Shown here: in pieces, positions 24,977-35,256 of the stretch
Position numbering within the stretch: the stretch's first letter is position 1
Layout: every line of letters begins with the position of its first letter
Source: CAVPFA01 sp963703655
GTDB taxonomy: Bacteria; Actinomycetota; Acidimicrobiia; Acidimicrobiales; Bog-793
Direction of reading: 5' to 3'
Assembly: GCA_963703655.1 (NCBI GenBank)
Contig: CAVPFA010000003.1
Location: forward strand, 1,550,001 to 1,614,000
DNA length: 64,000 nt
Position numbers and translations under genes: made by a program
Notes under the pieces: model-generated
Seen by the model: only the letters and a program-made list of their open reading frames with translations
What the model was told of the DNA's origin: nothing
Database searches by the model: none

Positions 24977-26980
24977 TCAGGAGGCGTCACGGTGTGCCGC
25001 GGCGAGGTCGGCCAGCTCCGCGAGCATGTCGCCGATGACAAAGTCCTTCGGGGTGTAGATGGCGGCGACGCCCCGGTCGCGCAACGCGGGTTGATCGCGC
25101 TCGGGGATGATGCCGCCCACGACGACCGGGGTCTCGACGCCTCGAGCCCGCAGCCGGTCGAGCACCTGCGGCACGAGGTCGAGGTGGCTTCCCGAGAGGA
25201 TCGAGATGCCGATCACGTCGACGTCCTCGTCGTGCGCGGCGGCTGCTATCTGGTCGGGACTGAGCCTGATCCCCTGGTACACGACCTCGAAACCGGCGTC
25301 TCGCGCCGCCACGGCGATCTGTTCGGCACCGTTGGAGTGCCCATCGAGCCCGGGCTTGGCGACCAGCAGGCGCGGGGGCCCGCCGCGGACCGCCCTGACG
25401 TGCTCGGCCGCCTTGCGCAGCTCCCCGCCGCGCCGGCCGGCGCCGCCAGTGACGCCGGTCGGCCCCCGGTACTCGCCGAACTGCTCCCGGAGGGCGTCGG
25501 CCCATTCCCCGGTCGTCCCGCCCGTACGCGCGAGCGCGACCGTCGCCGGCATCAGGTTCTCGCCGGTCGCGGCCACCCGACGCAGGTCGTCGAGCGCGCG
25601 TCTGAACGCCGCGCCGGAGCGGGCGGCCCTCCAGCCGGCGACGTCGGCTCGCAGCTCGGCTTCGACCGCCGGGTCGACCACGAGGATCGACGACGAGGCG
25701 CCGGCGGACTCGTAAAGCGGCGAGGGCTCGGATTCGGTGAAGGAGTTGACCCCGACGACGATCTGCTCGCCCGTCTCGATCCTGCGGAGGCGCTCGGTCT
25801 GGCTGGCGACGAGGCGGGACTTGAGCTCGTCGATCGCAGCGAACGCGCCGCCGCGCTCGAGCACGTCGTCGAGCTCTGCCGCCGCAGCCGCCTCTATCTC
25901 ACAGGTCCGCCGTTCGACGACCTTGGATCCCTCGAGCAGGTCCTGGTATTCGAGAAGGTCCGTCTCGTAGGCGAGAACCTGCTGGATCCGAAGCGACCAC
26001 TGCTGGTCCCACGGCCTCGGGAGCCCGAGGGCCTCGTTCCAGGCCGGGAGCTGGATCGCGCGGGCCCGATAGTCGCGTGACAAGGTGACGCCCAGGGTCT
26101 CGAGCACGATCCGCTGCACGTTGTTCTCCGGCTGCGACTCGGTGAGACCGAGCGAGTTGACCTGAACTCCGTACCTGAAGCGGCGCAGGGTCGGATCGCT
26201 CACGCCGTAGCGCTCGAGGCAGAGGCGGTCCCACAGCCGGCCGAAGGCCCGCATCTTGCACGTCTCCTCGACGAAACGCAGGCCCGCGTTCACGAAGAAC
26301 GACATTCTCCCGACGACCTGACCGATGTCGTCGGGAGCGACCTGACCGGACGCGCGCACGGCGTCGAGGACCGACAGCGCTGTCGCGAGCGCGTAGGCCA
26401 CCTCCTGGACCGGAGTCGCTCCCGCCTCTTGGAGGTGATAGGAGCAGACGTTGATCGGGTTCCACCTCGGCACGTGGCGGACCGCGTAGCTCACGAGGTC
26501 GACGGTGCAGCGAAGGCTCGGGCCGGGCGGGAAGATGTAGGTGCCGCGGGAGAGGTATTCCTTGACGAGGTCGTTTTGCGTAGTTCCGGCGAGGCGCGCC
26601 GGGTCGACACCTTGTTGCTCGGCGTTGGCGACGTAACACCCGAGAAGCCACGGTGCCGTGGCGTTGATGGTCATCGACGTGTTCATCTCCGCGAGCGGCA
26701 GGCCTTCGAAGAGCTCGGCTACGTGGCCGACATGGGCGACGGGTACCCCGACCTTGCCCACCTCCCCCTGTGCTTGCGGGGCGTCGGGGTCGTAGCCGAT
26801 CTGTGTCGGCAGGTCGAATGCGATCGACAGGCCCGTCTGGCCCTTGGCGAGATTCGTCCGGTAGAGGGAATTCGACGCCTTCGCCGAAGAGTGCCCCGAG
26901 TAGGTCCGCATGACCCACGGCTTGTCGACAGCGCTCGCGTCGCCGCCCGGGGCTCCGCCTTCGCCTCGGGTTCTGCTCAC
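24977..26980 (-). CDS. ecm: ethylmalonyl-CoA mutase (B12-dependent)
   Basis: 667 aa from GTG 26980, 7 bp after metB. The TIM-barrel mutase domain carries RTYSGHSSAKASNSLYRTNL, NTSMTINATAPWLLGCYVA, EYLSRGTYIFPPGPSLR and NPINVCSYHLQEAGATP. This version of the substrate loop follows the ethylmalonyl-CoA mutase (Ecm/MeaA) group rather than canonical methylmalonyl-CoA mutase. The C-terminal cobalamin domain has the axial His in KPGLDGHSNGAEQI near residue 548, then ISILSGSH and GGIIP. It converts ethylmalonyl-CoA to methylsuccinyl-CoA. Together with ccr it is diagnostic of the ethylmalonyl-CoA pathway. Confidence 0.93.
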   Translation of the reverse strand: MSRTRGEGGAPGGDASAVDKPWVMRTYSGHSSAKASNSLYRTNLAKGQTGLSIAFDLPTQIGYDPDAPQAQGEVGKVGVPVAHVGHVAELFEGLPLAEMNTSMTINATAPWLLGCYVANAEQQGVDPARLAGTTQNDLVKEYLSRGTYIFPPGPSLRCTVDLVSYAVRHVPRWNPINVCSYHLQEAGATPVQEVAYALATALSVLDAVRASGQVAPDDIGQVVGRMSFFVNAGLRFVEETCKMRAFGRLWDRLCLERYGVSDPTLRRFRYGVQVNSLGLTESQPENNVQRIVLETLGVTLSRDYRARAIQLPAWNEALGLPRPWDQQWSLRIQQVLAYETDLLEYQDLLEGSKVVERRTCEIEAAAAAELDDVLERGGAFAAIDELKSRLVASQTERLRRIETGEQIVVGVNSFTESEPSPLYESAGASSSILVVDPAVEAELRADVAGWRAARSGAAFRRALDDLRRVAATGENLMPATVALARTGGTTGEWADALREQFGEYRGPTGVTGGAGRRGGELRKAAEHVRAVRGGPPRLLVAKPGLDGHSNGAEQIAVAARDAGFEVVYQGIRLSPDQIAAAAHDEDVDVIGISILSGSHLDLVPQVLDRLRARGVETPVVVGGIIPERDQPALRDRGVAAIYTPKDFVIGDMLAELADLAAAHRDAS

Positions 26981-26987
26981 GCGGTGC

Positions 26988-28169
26988 TCACGGCGGCCCG
27001 GTGTGGGCGAGCGAGAGCGCACGGTCGAGGTCCTCCAGCAAGTCGTCCGAGTCCTCGAGGCCCACTGACAGCCGAATGAGCGAGGGATCGACCTCGAGCT
27101 CGGAGCCCGAGACCGAGGCGTGGGTCATCTGGGCGGGGTGCTCGATGAGGGATTCGACGGCCCCGAGGGATTCGGCCAAGGTGAACACGCGCGTGCCGCC
27201 GGCGACGTCGAGGGCCGCCGGCTCGCCGCCTCGGAGCGTGAAGGAGACCATTGCGCCGAAGTCGAGCATCTGCCGGGCGGCGAGCTCATGTCCCGGGTGC
27301 TGGGCGAGGCCGGGGTAGTAGACCTCCCGCACCGCCGGGTGGGCGAGTAGGTGGACCGCTATCAGGTTCGCGTTCGCGCACTGGCGGTCGAGGCGGACGG
27401 CCAGGGTCTTGAGGCCGCGCTGCACGAGATAGCAGTCGAACGGGCTCGGCACGGCCCCTGCCGAGTTCTGGACGAACCCGAGGTGCGCCGCGAGCTCCTC
27501 ATGGTTCGTGGCGACCAGCCCGCCGACGACGTCCGAGTGGCCACCGAGGTACTTGGTCGACGAGTGGACGACGGCGTCGGCGCCGAGCGCGAGCGGGCGT
27601 TGCAGGTAGGGCGTGGCGAAGGTGTTGTCGACGATGCAGCGACCTCCGCGCGTGTGCGCGATCTCGGCGACCGTCTCGACGTCGATGATGTGCAGCTTCG
27701 GGTTGCTCGGGGTCTCCACCCACACGAGGCGGGTCTCGTCGCGCCAGGCGGCGGCGACGGCGTCGTGGCTGCGAAGGTCGACGGCCGAGAAGCTGACGCC
27801 CGATCCCCGGTAGAGGCTGGCGACGAGCCGGTAGGTGCCCCCGTAGGCGTCGTTCGGTATGAGCAGGTGGTCGCCCGGCCTGAGCAGGCGCAGGACCGCG
27901 TCCACCGCCGCCATGCCGCTCGCGAAGGCGTAGCCGTGATCTGCGCCCTCCAGGGCGGCGATGGTCGTCTCCAGCGAGGCGCGGGTCGGGTTGCCCGTGC
28001 GCGCGTAGTCGAAGCCCTGGTGCTTGCCCACCGCTTGCTGGGCGAAGGTCGAGGCGAGGTGGATGGGCGTCACGACGGCTCCCGTGAGCGGGTCCGGCTC
28101 CTGGCCGGCGTGAATCGCGAGGGTGGAAAATCCCGGGCTTGTCCTGGCGCGGTCGTCCGAAGCGCTCAT
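26988..28169 (-). CDS. metB: cystathionine gamma-synthase / gamma-lyase family
   Basis: 393-aa Cys/Met-metabolism PLP enzyme. Motifs: PIHLASTFAQ, DYARTGNPTRASLE, FASGMAAVDAVLRLL, the PLP Lys in VVHSSTKYLGGHSDVVGG and SVGLEDSDDLLEDLDRAL at the end. It sits directly after cbs with an ATGA overlap, so the pair could run trans-sulfuration in either direction. Synthase and lyase activities cannot be told apart from sequence alone. Same strand as ecm. Confidence 0.9.
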   Translation of the reverse strand: MSASDDRARTSPGFSTLAIHAGQEPDPLTGAVVTPIHLASTFAQQAVGKHQGFDYARTGNPTRASLETTIAALEGADHGYAFASGMAAVDAVLRLLRPGDHLLIPNDAYGGTYRLVASLYRGSGVSFSAVDLRSHDAVAAAWRDETRLVWVETPSNPKLHIIDVETVAEIAHTRGGRCIVDNTFATPYLQRPLALGADAVVHSSTKYLGGHSDVVGGLVATNHEELAAHLGFVQNSAGAVPSPFDCYLVQRGLKTLAVRLDRQCANANLIAVHLLAHPAVREVYYPGLAQHPGHELAARQMLDFGAMVSFTLRGGEPAALDVAGGTRVFTLAESLGAVESLIEHPAQMTHASVSGSELEVDPSLIRLSVGLEDSDDLLEDLDRALSLAHTGPP

Positions 28170-29849
28170 CGCGGCACCTCTCTCGGCGAGCCGGACTGGG
28201 CAAGAAACGAGAGTGCGTCCGATCGGGTGACGACGCCCACCGGATGTCCCTTGTCGAGCACGATCACCGCCGGCGAGTCCTCCAGTCGCTGCACGGCGAC
28301 GTCCACGGTCTCGCCGCTTCCGACCGAGGGAAGGGGCGGCCCCATGACGTCGGCCACGGTGCGGTCGAGAATCTCCGGATCGCCGACCGCCCGGTGCATG
28401 AGGTCGCGCTCGTGGACGGCGCCGACGACCTCCGCGGCCGCGAGAGGAGGCTCGGCGTCGACGACCGCGAGCTGCGAGACCCCGAACTCGGCCATGACGG
28501 CGACCGCTTGGCGGGCTGACTCGCTCGGGTGCACGTGAATCAGGCCTGGGAAGCGCGAGCCTTTGCGCTCGAGCAGCTCGGCCACCGTGTGCCCGCTCGT
28601 CCTCAGGAAACCGTGGTCCGCCATCCACTCGTCGTTGTACAGCTTCGACAGGTACCCGCGTCCCGAATCGGGGATGAGGACCACGACCACGTCGTCTCTG
28701 TGCAGGTCCGGGGCGAGTTGCAGCGCCGCCCACACGCGCGGTGCCCGTCGAGCCTCCCGCCAGGATCCCTTCGTCGACCGCCAGACGCCGCGCGGTGAGG
28801 AACGAGTCCGTGTCGCTCACCATCACGACGCGGTCGACCGCTTCGGGGTCGTAGGTCGTCGGCCAGAAGTCCTCGCCGATGCCCTCCACGAGATACGGCC
28901 TTCCCGATCCTCCCGAGTAGACCGAGCCCTCGGGGTCGGCACCGACGATCTGGACGCCGGGGTTCTGCGACTTGAGGTAGCGGCCGACGCCGCAGATCGT
29001 CCCACCGGTGCCGATGCCGGCGACGAAGTGGGTGACGCGTCCGGCCGTCTGCCGCCATATCTCAGGACCGGTCGTCCTCTCGTGGACGGCAGGGTTCTCG
29101 GGGTTGTGGTACTGGTCCGGATGGAACGCGCCCGGGATCTCCTCGGCGAGCCGAGCGGTCACCGAGTAGTACGAGTCGGGGTGATCGGGCGCCACCGCTG
29201 ACGGGCACAGCACGACTTCGGCGCCATAGGCACGGAGCAGGCCTATCTTCTCGGGGGCCATCTTGTCGGGCATGACGAAGACGCAGCGGTAGCGGCGCCG
29301 GGCGGCCACGATCGCGAGCCCGACCCCGGTGTTGCCCGAGGTGCCCTCGACGATCGTCGATCCCGGCTTGAGCAATCCCTCGCGCTCGGCCGCTTCGACC
29401 ATCGCGGCCGCCGGCCGGTCCTTCACGCTCCCACCGGGGTTGAGATACTCGAGCTTGCCGACCAGGGGGCAGGGGAGGTCCCTGCCCACACGGTCGAGAC
29501 GCACCATCGGGGTGCTGCCGACGAGATCGAGGAGCGAGCTCACGACCTCCATCCTCGCCCCGCGGTCGGTGAGCGGCACCACCTCGACGCCGGTCAGGTC
29601 CTTGCGGTCCGACACGTCCTCGTCGGTGTGGAGCTCGGTCGGGAGGCCTGCTCGGCGGAGCTTGGCGGCAACGGCCGCGGAGCCGGGGCCGACCACCGCG
29701 ACGCGCCGGGGGATCCGCGCCCGGATGTCGGCGATCAAGGTCGGCGGGACCTCGGCGAGCGGGACGGTGATGACGTGATGCGCCCGGGCGGCGAGACTCT
29801 CGGGCGCCGGGTCCGTTCCTACGACGACGAGCAGGTCCACGACGACCAT
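28166..29849 (-). CDS. cbs: cystathionine beta-synthase with N-terminal extension; one frameshift
   Basis: From ATG 29552 inward it is a normal PLP fold type II synthase: GKLEYLNPGGSVKDRPA (PLP Lys), VEGTSGNTGVGLAI, VAGIGTGGTICGVGRYLK and LAGGSTGTA. Near 28738 the frame shifts by one base and continues with VWAALQLAPDL, PDSGRGYLSKLYNDEWM and two regulatory CBS repeats to 28166. One surplus base explains this. In frame upstream of 29552 lies an extra ~99-residue Val/Ala-rich segment (MVVVDLLVVVGTDPAPES from ATG 29849) with coding-like codon use, which typical CBS proteins lack. Either start may be right. Confidence 0.8.
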
Positions 29850-29990
29850 GTTGGCCCACCGGAGGCCGTGCTGCCCAGGCCGCCGGCGAGGAGCCGTGGC
29901 GTGCGGGACCGGTCACCGATCTCCGCAGCGCGCGGCTTCGCGCCGGCCGGGACGGCCCGAGACGGGAGAACAGGTGTTCGGATAACATCT

Positions 29991-32900
29991 GTGGCCGTGC
30001 TACTCGTTGACCCGGCCGGCGCGGCACTCGACGCGGAGACGGCGTCGCTCGGCTTCCACCCGGCAGTCGCCGAGTGGTTCCGCCGGCGTTATCCGGACGG
30101 TCCGACCGAGGCGCAGGCTGCGGGCTGGGCGGCCATCGCCTCGGGGGTGGACACGCTGATCGCGGCGCCAACCGGGTCGGGCAAGACGCTGGCTGCGTTC
30201 CTCGTGGCGATCGATCGCTGCTACCGGGCTGCGGCGTCGGGAGACGGCAGGCGAGGGACCGATGTCGTATACGTGTCGCCGCTGCGGGCCCTCACGGTGG
30301 ACGTGAGCGAGAACCTCCGCAAGCCGCTCGCCGAGATTGCCGAGGTCGCGAGCGAGATGGGGCTCGAGCCGCCGACGGTGCAAGTTGCAGTCCGCAACGG
30401 CGACACGCCTCCGTCCGAGCGATCGGCCATGGTGCGCAACCGCCCGGAGATCGTCGTGACGACTCCCGAGTCCCTGTACCTCCTCCTAACCTCGGCGGGA
30501 GGCCGCGAGATGCTGCGGACGGTGAGGACCGTGATCGTCGACGAGATCCACGCCCTCGCCCGCGACAAGCGCGGCGCGCACCTCACCTTGAGCCTGGAGC
30601 GGCTGGACCGCCTGGTCACCTCCTCGCCTCGGGCGCCGGCTGGCCCGGGCGGTGAAGAGGCGGCCGGCGGTGCAGAGCCGGCCGGCGGCGAGGCCGCGCA
30701 GGTCGACCCGGGTGAACGGCCGGTCCGCATCGGGCTGTCGGCGACCCAAAGGCCGATAGCGAGGATCGCCCGCCTCCTGGTCGGGGCCGGGCCGGACCGG
30801 AGCATGCCCGGCGGTGGAGCGCGTTGCAGGGTCGTCGACGTCGGTCACGACAGGCCGCTCGACGTGGCCATCGAGCTGCCGGACGACGAGCTCGGCGCCG
30901 TGTCGACGCTCGAGCAGATGGCGTCGGTGCTCGAGCGCATCGCTGCGCACATCGAGGACCACCGGACGACGCTCGTGTTCGTCAACACGCGAAGGATGGC
31001 CGAGCGCGTCGCCCACCAGCTGGCTGATCGCCTCGGCGACGACAGCGTCCAGGCCCACCACGGCAGTCTTTCGATGGACCGCCGGCTTCGCGTGGAGGCG
31101 CGTCTTCGTGCGGGCGAGCTTCGAGCGGTCGTCGCGACCGCGTCCTTGGAGCTCGGTATCGACGTCGGCCCGGTGGAGCTGGTGTGCCAGTTGGGGTCGC
31201 CGCGGAGCATCGCAACGTTCATGCAGCGCGTCGGGCGTGCCCAGCACCATGTCGGCGGGGTGCCGGTCGGCCGCCTCTACCCGCTGACGCGAGACGAGCT
31301 TGTGGAGTGCACGGCGCTGCTCGCCTCGGTCCGGTCCGGCGGTCTCGACGCCGTCACGCCGCCGGTCGCCCCACTGGACGTTCTCGCACAGCAGCTGGTG
31401 GCCGAGTGCGCGGCGTCGGAAACCGACGGCTGCAGCGAGGAGGAGCTGCTGGCGCTGGCCCGCAAGTCCGCCCATTACAGCGGCCTCGGCGCCGAGGACT
31501 TCGAGGAGGTGGTGGAGCTCGTTTCCGAGGGCGTCGTGACCGGTCGCGGCAGGCGGGGAGCGCAGCTGCACCGCGACAAGGTGAACGGCGTTCTCCGGCC
31601 GCGGCGCGGCGCCCGACTCACGGCGTCGACCTCGGCGGCGCGATCCCCGACGTCGCCGACTACCGGGTCGTCCTCGAGCCGGAGGAGACGCTCGTCGGCA
31701 CCGTCAACGAGGACTGGGCTATCGAGTCGATGGCCGGCGACGTCTTCCTCCTCGGGAGCGCGACTTGGCGGATCCGCAGGGTCGAGCCGGGCACGGTTCG
31801 TGTCGTGGACGCGGAGGGCGCGTCGCCGACCGTCCCGTTCTGGCTGGGTGAGGCGCCGGCGAGGACTACCGAGCTGTCCGAGGCGGTCTCTGACCTGAGG
31901 CGGGCCGTCGCGACCTCCCTTGACGGCGAGGGCGGCACCGGGCGTGCCGTCGAGCTCGTCGAAGAGCTTGCCGGGGTCGACCACGCCGTCGCCCAGCAGG
32001 TCGTCGCCTACCTGGCAGCCGCCTACGCCGAGCTCGGCGCGCTGCCCACGACGGACCGCTTCGTCATCGAGCGCTTCTTCGACGACACGGGCGGCATGCA
32101 GCTCGTCGTCCACTCTCCTCGCGGTGCGAGAGTCAACCGCGGGCTGGGGCTGGCGCTCCGGAAGCGCTTCTGCCGGACCTTCGACTTCGAGCTGCAGGCG
32201 GCGGCGAGCGACGATGCGGTCGTCCTCTCGCTGGGTCCCCAGCACTCGTTTCCCTTGGAGGAGGTGCTCGGCTACTTGTCCCCGGCGACGGTGAGGGACA
32301 CCTTGATCCAAGCGGTGCTCCCGACGCCGATCTTCGGCGCCCGATGGAGGTGGAATCTCACGCGTTCGCTCGTCTCGCCCCGGTACCGGGGGAGCCGGCG
32401 GGTGCCGCCCCCAATCCAGCGTATGGAAGCCGACGACCTGATGGCCGCCGTCTTTCCGGCGCTCGCCGCCTGCCAGGAGAACGTGTCCGGCCCGATCGAG
32501 ATCCCGGATCACCCGATCGTGCGCCAGACGCTCGACGACTGCTGTACCGAGGCGATGGACCTCGAGGGCCTGACGGGCGTGCTCGAGAGGGTCCGATCCG
32601 GCGAGATCCAGGCGCACTGCGTGGACACGGTTATCCCCTCGGTACTCGCGGAGGAGATCTTGAACGGGCGGCCGTACACGTTCCTCGACGACGCCCCCCT
32701 GGAGGAGCGGCGGACCCGAGCCGTCACGACGCGCCGCGGCCTCCCCCTCGAGGCGCGCGACCTGGCCGCGCTCGACCCGGAGGTGGTGGCGAGAGTCACA
32801 GAACAGGCACGCCCCGAGCTGCGCAGCGCCGATGAGCTGCACGACCTCCTCTGCTCGCTCGTACTGGCGCCTCCGCGGCCGGAATGGCGCGACTGGCTCG

Positions 32901-34567
32901 TCTCGCTCGCCGGCTCGGGCCGGGCGATGTCGGTCGAGATCCCCGCCGCCGGCGAGCGCTGGGTTGCCACCGAGCGCCGCGAGCTCGCCGCAGAGCTCGC
33001 GGGCGGCGCCGCCTTCGTCCCCGACCACAGTCTCCCGGCGGACCCGCGGACAGGCCCGCACACGCGCGACGACGCGCTCGTCGCCGCCGCTCGCGGGCAC
33101 CTCGCCATCTGCGGGCCGGTCACCCTCCAAGATCTGGCCGCCTCGATCGGAACGGGCAGCGAAGGCGAGCTCCGATCCGCCGTGGCCCGGCTTGTGGCGG
33201 AGGGCTCCGCGCTCGGCTGCCGCGTCGCCGGGGGCGATGGGCCGCACGAGACCGGCGAGCGGTTCTGCGCGAGGCACCTCCTCGCCCGCATCCACGCCGC
33301 GATGCGCGACGGCTCGCGACGCTCGGTCGAGCCGGTCAGCGCGCAGCAGTTCATGCGGTTCCTCCTCGGCTGGCAGCACGTCGGGCCGGGACACCGACTG
33401 CTGGGATCGGGCGGCGTGGCCGAGGTGGTCGAGCAGCTACAGGGGTACGAGGCCGCCGTTGACGCCTGGGAGTCGGCCATCTTGCCGGCCCGGGTCGCGG
33501 GGTACCACGCCGCGCTCCTCGACGAATGGTGCGCCCGAGGCGAGGTCGCCTTCGGCCGCCTCGGCCTGCGAGCCCCGGACCGGCCGGGGGCCGGGCCGCG
33601 GCGCGGCGGCGCCACCCCGTCGCCCTCGACGCCGGTCAGCTTGTTCCGGCGCGAGGACCTGGCGTGGCTGCTCGCCGCCGCTCGGGACGCGGCGGTGCCC
33701 GATCCGCCCACGGTCGGCGCCGCCCTCGACGTCGTCGAGATCCTCCGCCGCCACGGGGCCCTGTTCGTCACCGACATCTGCCAGCTGACCGGTCGCATGC
33801 CTGGCGAGGTCGCCGAGGCGCTCTGGGACGGGATGGCCCGCGGACTGCTAACCGCCGACGGTTTCCAGGCCGTTCGCACGCTCCTGAGCGGGCGGGGGCG
33901 TCCGGCGAGGATGTCTTCGTTTCCTGACAGGGCCCGGCCGGTCCTGCGCCCCGCCGGCCAGTCGAGGGCCGGGCTCCCACGGCCGGGCCGCAGCCGCCAG
34001 CGCGTGCGGCCCGCCGTCTCGGGTGGCAGGTGGTCACTGCTCGGAGACGGGCTCGCCACTGGCGCCAAAGAGGCGGCCGGCCCGCTCGGTGCCGGAGCCG
34101 GAACCGCCGAGCTGCACCCGGCGCGTTTCGACTCCGACGAGTTGGCCGAGGCGGTCGCCGGCCAGCTGCTCTCGCGGTGGGGAGTCGTCTTTCGGGACCT
34201 CGTGTGGCGTGAGTCGCTCGCGATCGCCTGGCGGGAAGTCCTCTGGGCGCTGCGCCGGTTGGAGGCACGCGGCGTGGTGCTGGGGGGCCGTTTCGTCGCC
34301 GGCTTCACCGGCGAGCAGTTCGCGCTGCCCGAGGCGGCCGAGCAGCTGCGCACGGTCGCCAAGCGGGCACCCGACGGCGTCGCGGTCGAGCTGTCGGCCA
34401 CCGATCCGCTCAATCTGACCGGCGTCGTCCTGCCGGGACCGCGGATCCCGGCACAGCACGCCCGCACGATCACGCTCCGCGACGGTGTCATCGAGCTCGC
34501 CGGCGTGCCGGATCTCGCCGTGGGGCTCGAGGGCCCTCAGACCGCCCCGGGCTTGCGGTACCGGTAG
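29991..34567 (+). CDS. lhr: Lhr-type ATP-dependent helicase; one frameshift
   Basis: Large superfamily 2 helicase of about 1525 aa. Motifs: Walker A APTGSGKTLAAF near residue 62, motif II DEIHALARDKRGAHL near 183, motif III GLSATQRP, motif IV LVFVNTRRMAERVA, and motif VI region QRVGRAQHHVGG near 412. The Lhr-specific winged-helix/beta-barrel C-terminal half follows (TTDRFVIERFFDDTGGMQLV, VHSPRGARVNRGL, EEILNGRPYTFLDDAPLEER). Near 31638 one base seems missing (ACCTCGGCGGCGCG), shifting the frame in the middle of a conserved stretch. A GATAAC box precedes GTG 29991. Lhr proteins act in DNA repair. The 3' end overlaps the convergent response regulator by 31 bp. Confidence 0.88.
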
Positions 34568-35256
34568 CCGAAGCCGCGGACCGCCTCTATCGGGCAGGTG
34601 TCGGGCTGGTCCCAGCCGAGCTTGCGGCGGAGGCGGAGCACGGCGAACTTCACGCGGTCCGGCCCGGTGCTCGTCGGGTCGTTCCACCCCAGATCGAGGA
34701 TCTGGTCATGCGACAGCACCTGTCCGGGATGGCGCACGAGCACCGCGAGAAGCCGGAACTCTGTCGGCGTCAGCTCGACGGGCTTGTCGTCGGCGGTCAC
34801 CTCGTGGGCGAGGAAGTCGATCGACAGCCGCGCGTCGCCGTAGAAGCGCTCGGCTCCGGTGTCCGGCGGCGTCGTCGCCCTCCGCAGGTGGGCGTCCACG
34901 CGGGCCACAAGCTCGCGGTTGGAGAAGGGCTTGGTCATGTAGTCGTCTGCCCCGGCTTGGAGCCCGCGCACCTTGTCTCCTTCCTGGGTACGGGCGGTGA
35001 CCATGATGATCGGCACGGTTGTGAGGTCCCGGATCCGCTCGAGCACGTTCCAGCCGTCCATGCCCGGCAGGCCGATATCCAAGATGACGAGATCGGGCCT
35101 TGCCGAGTGCAGCATCCTCAGTCCGGCGTGGCCGTCGGCTGACAACATGACGTGGTGGCCAGCGCGTTCGAGAAGCGCGGCCACGGCGCGGGCTATGTCC
35201 GGCTCGTCCTCGATGACGAGGATCTTCGAGCCACCGAGAAGCCGCGGGTTCCTCAC
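34537..35256 (-). CDS. OmpR-family response regulator
   Basis: 239 aa from GTG 35256, overlapping the histidine kinase stop (GTGA). The receiver domain has the acidic pair in VIEDEPDIARAV, the phospho-acceptor Asp in PDLVILDIGLPGMDGW, the Thr in IIMVTARTQEGDK and the Lys in MTKPFSNREL. A winged-helix DNA-binding domain follows (VELTPTEFRLLAVLVRHPGQ, AVRGFGYRYRKP). It is the output of the kinase encoded just upstream. The target genes cannot be deduced. Confidence 0.95.
   Translation of the reverse strand: MRNPRLLGGSKILVIEDEPDIARAVAALLERAGHHVMLSADGHAGLRMLHSARPDLVILDIGLPGMDGWNVLERIRDLTTVPIIMVTARTQEGDKVRGLQAGADDYMTKPFSNRELVARVDAHLRRATTPPDTGAERFYGDARLSIDFLAHEVTADDKPVELTPTEFRLLAVLVRHPGQVLSHDQILDLGWNDPTSTGPDRVKFAVLRLRRKLGWDQPDTCPIEAVRGFGYRYRKPGAV

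Noticed and set aside
31475..33394. 639-codon minus-strand open frame opposite the helicase
   Set aside because: Antisense shadow of the lhr C-terminal half; no start signal or domain.
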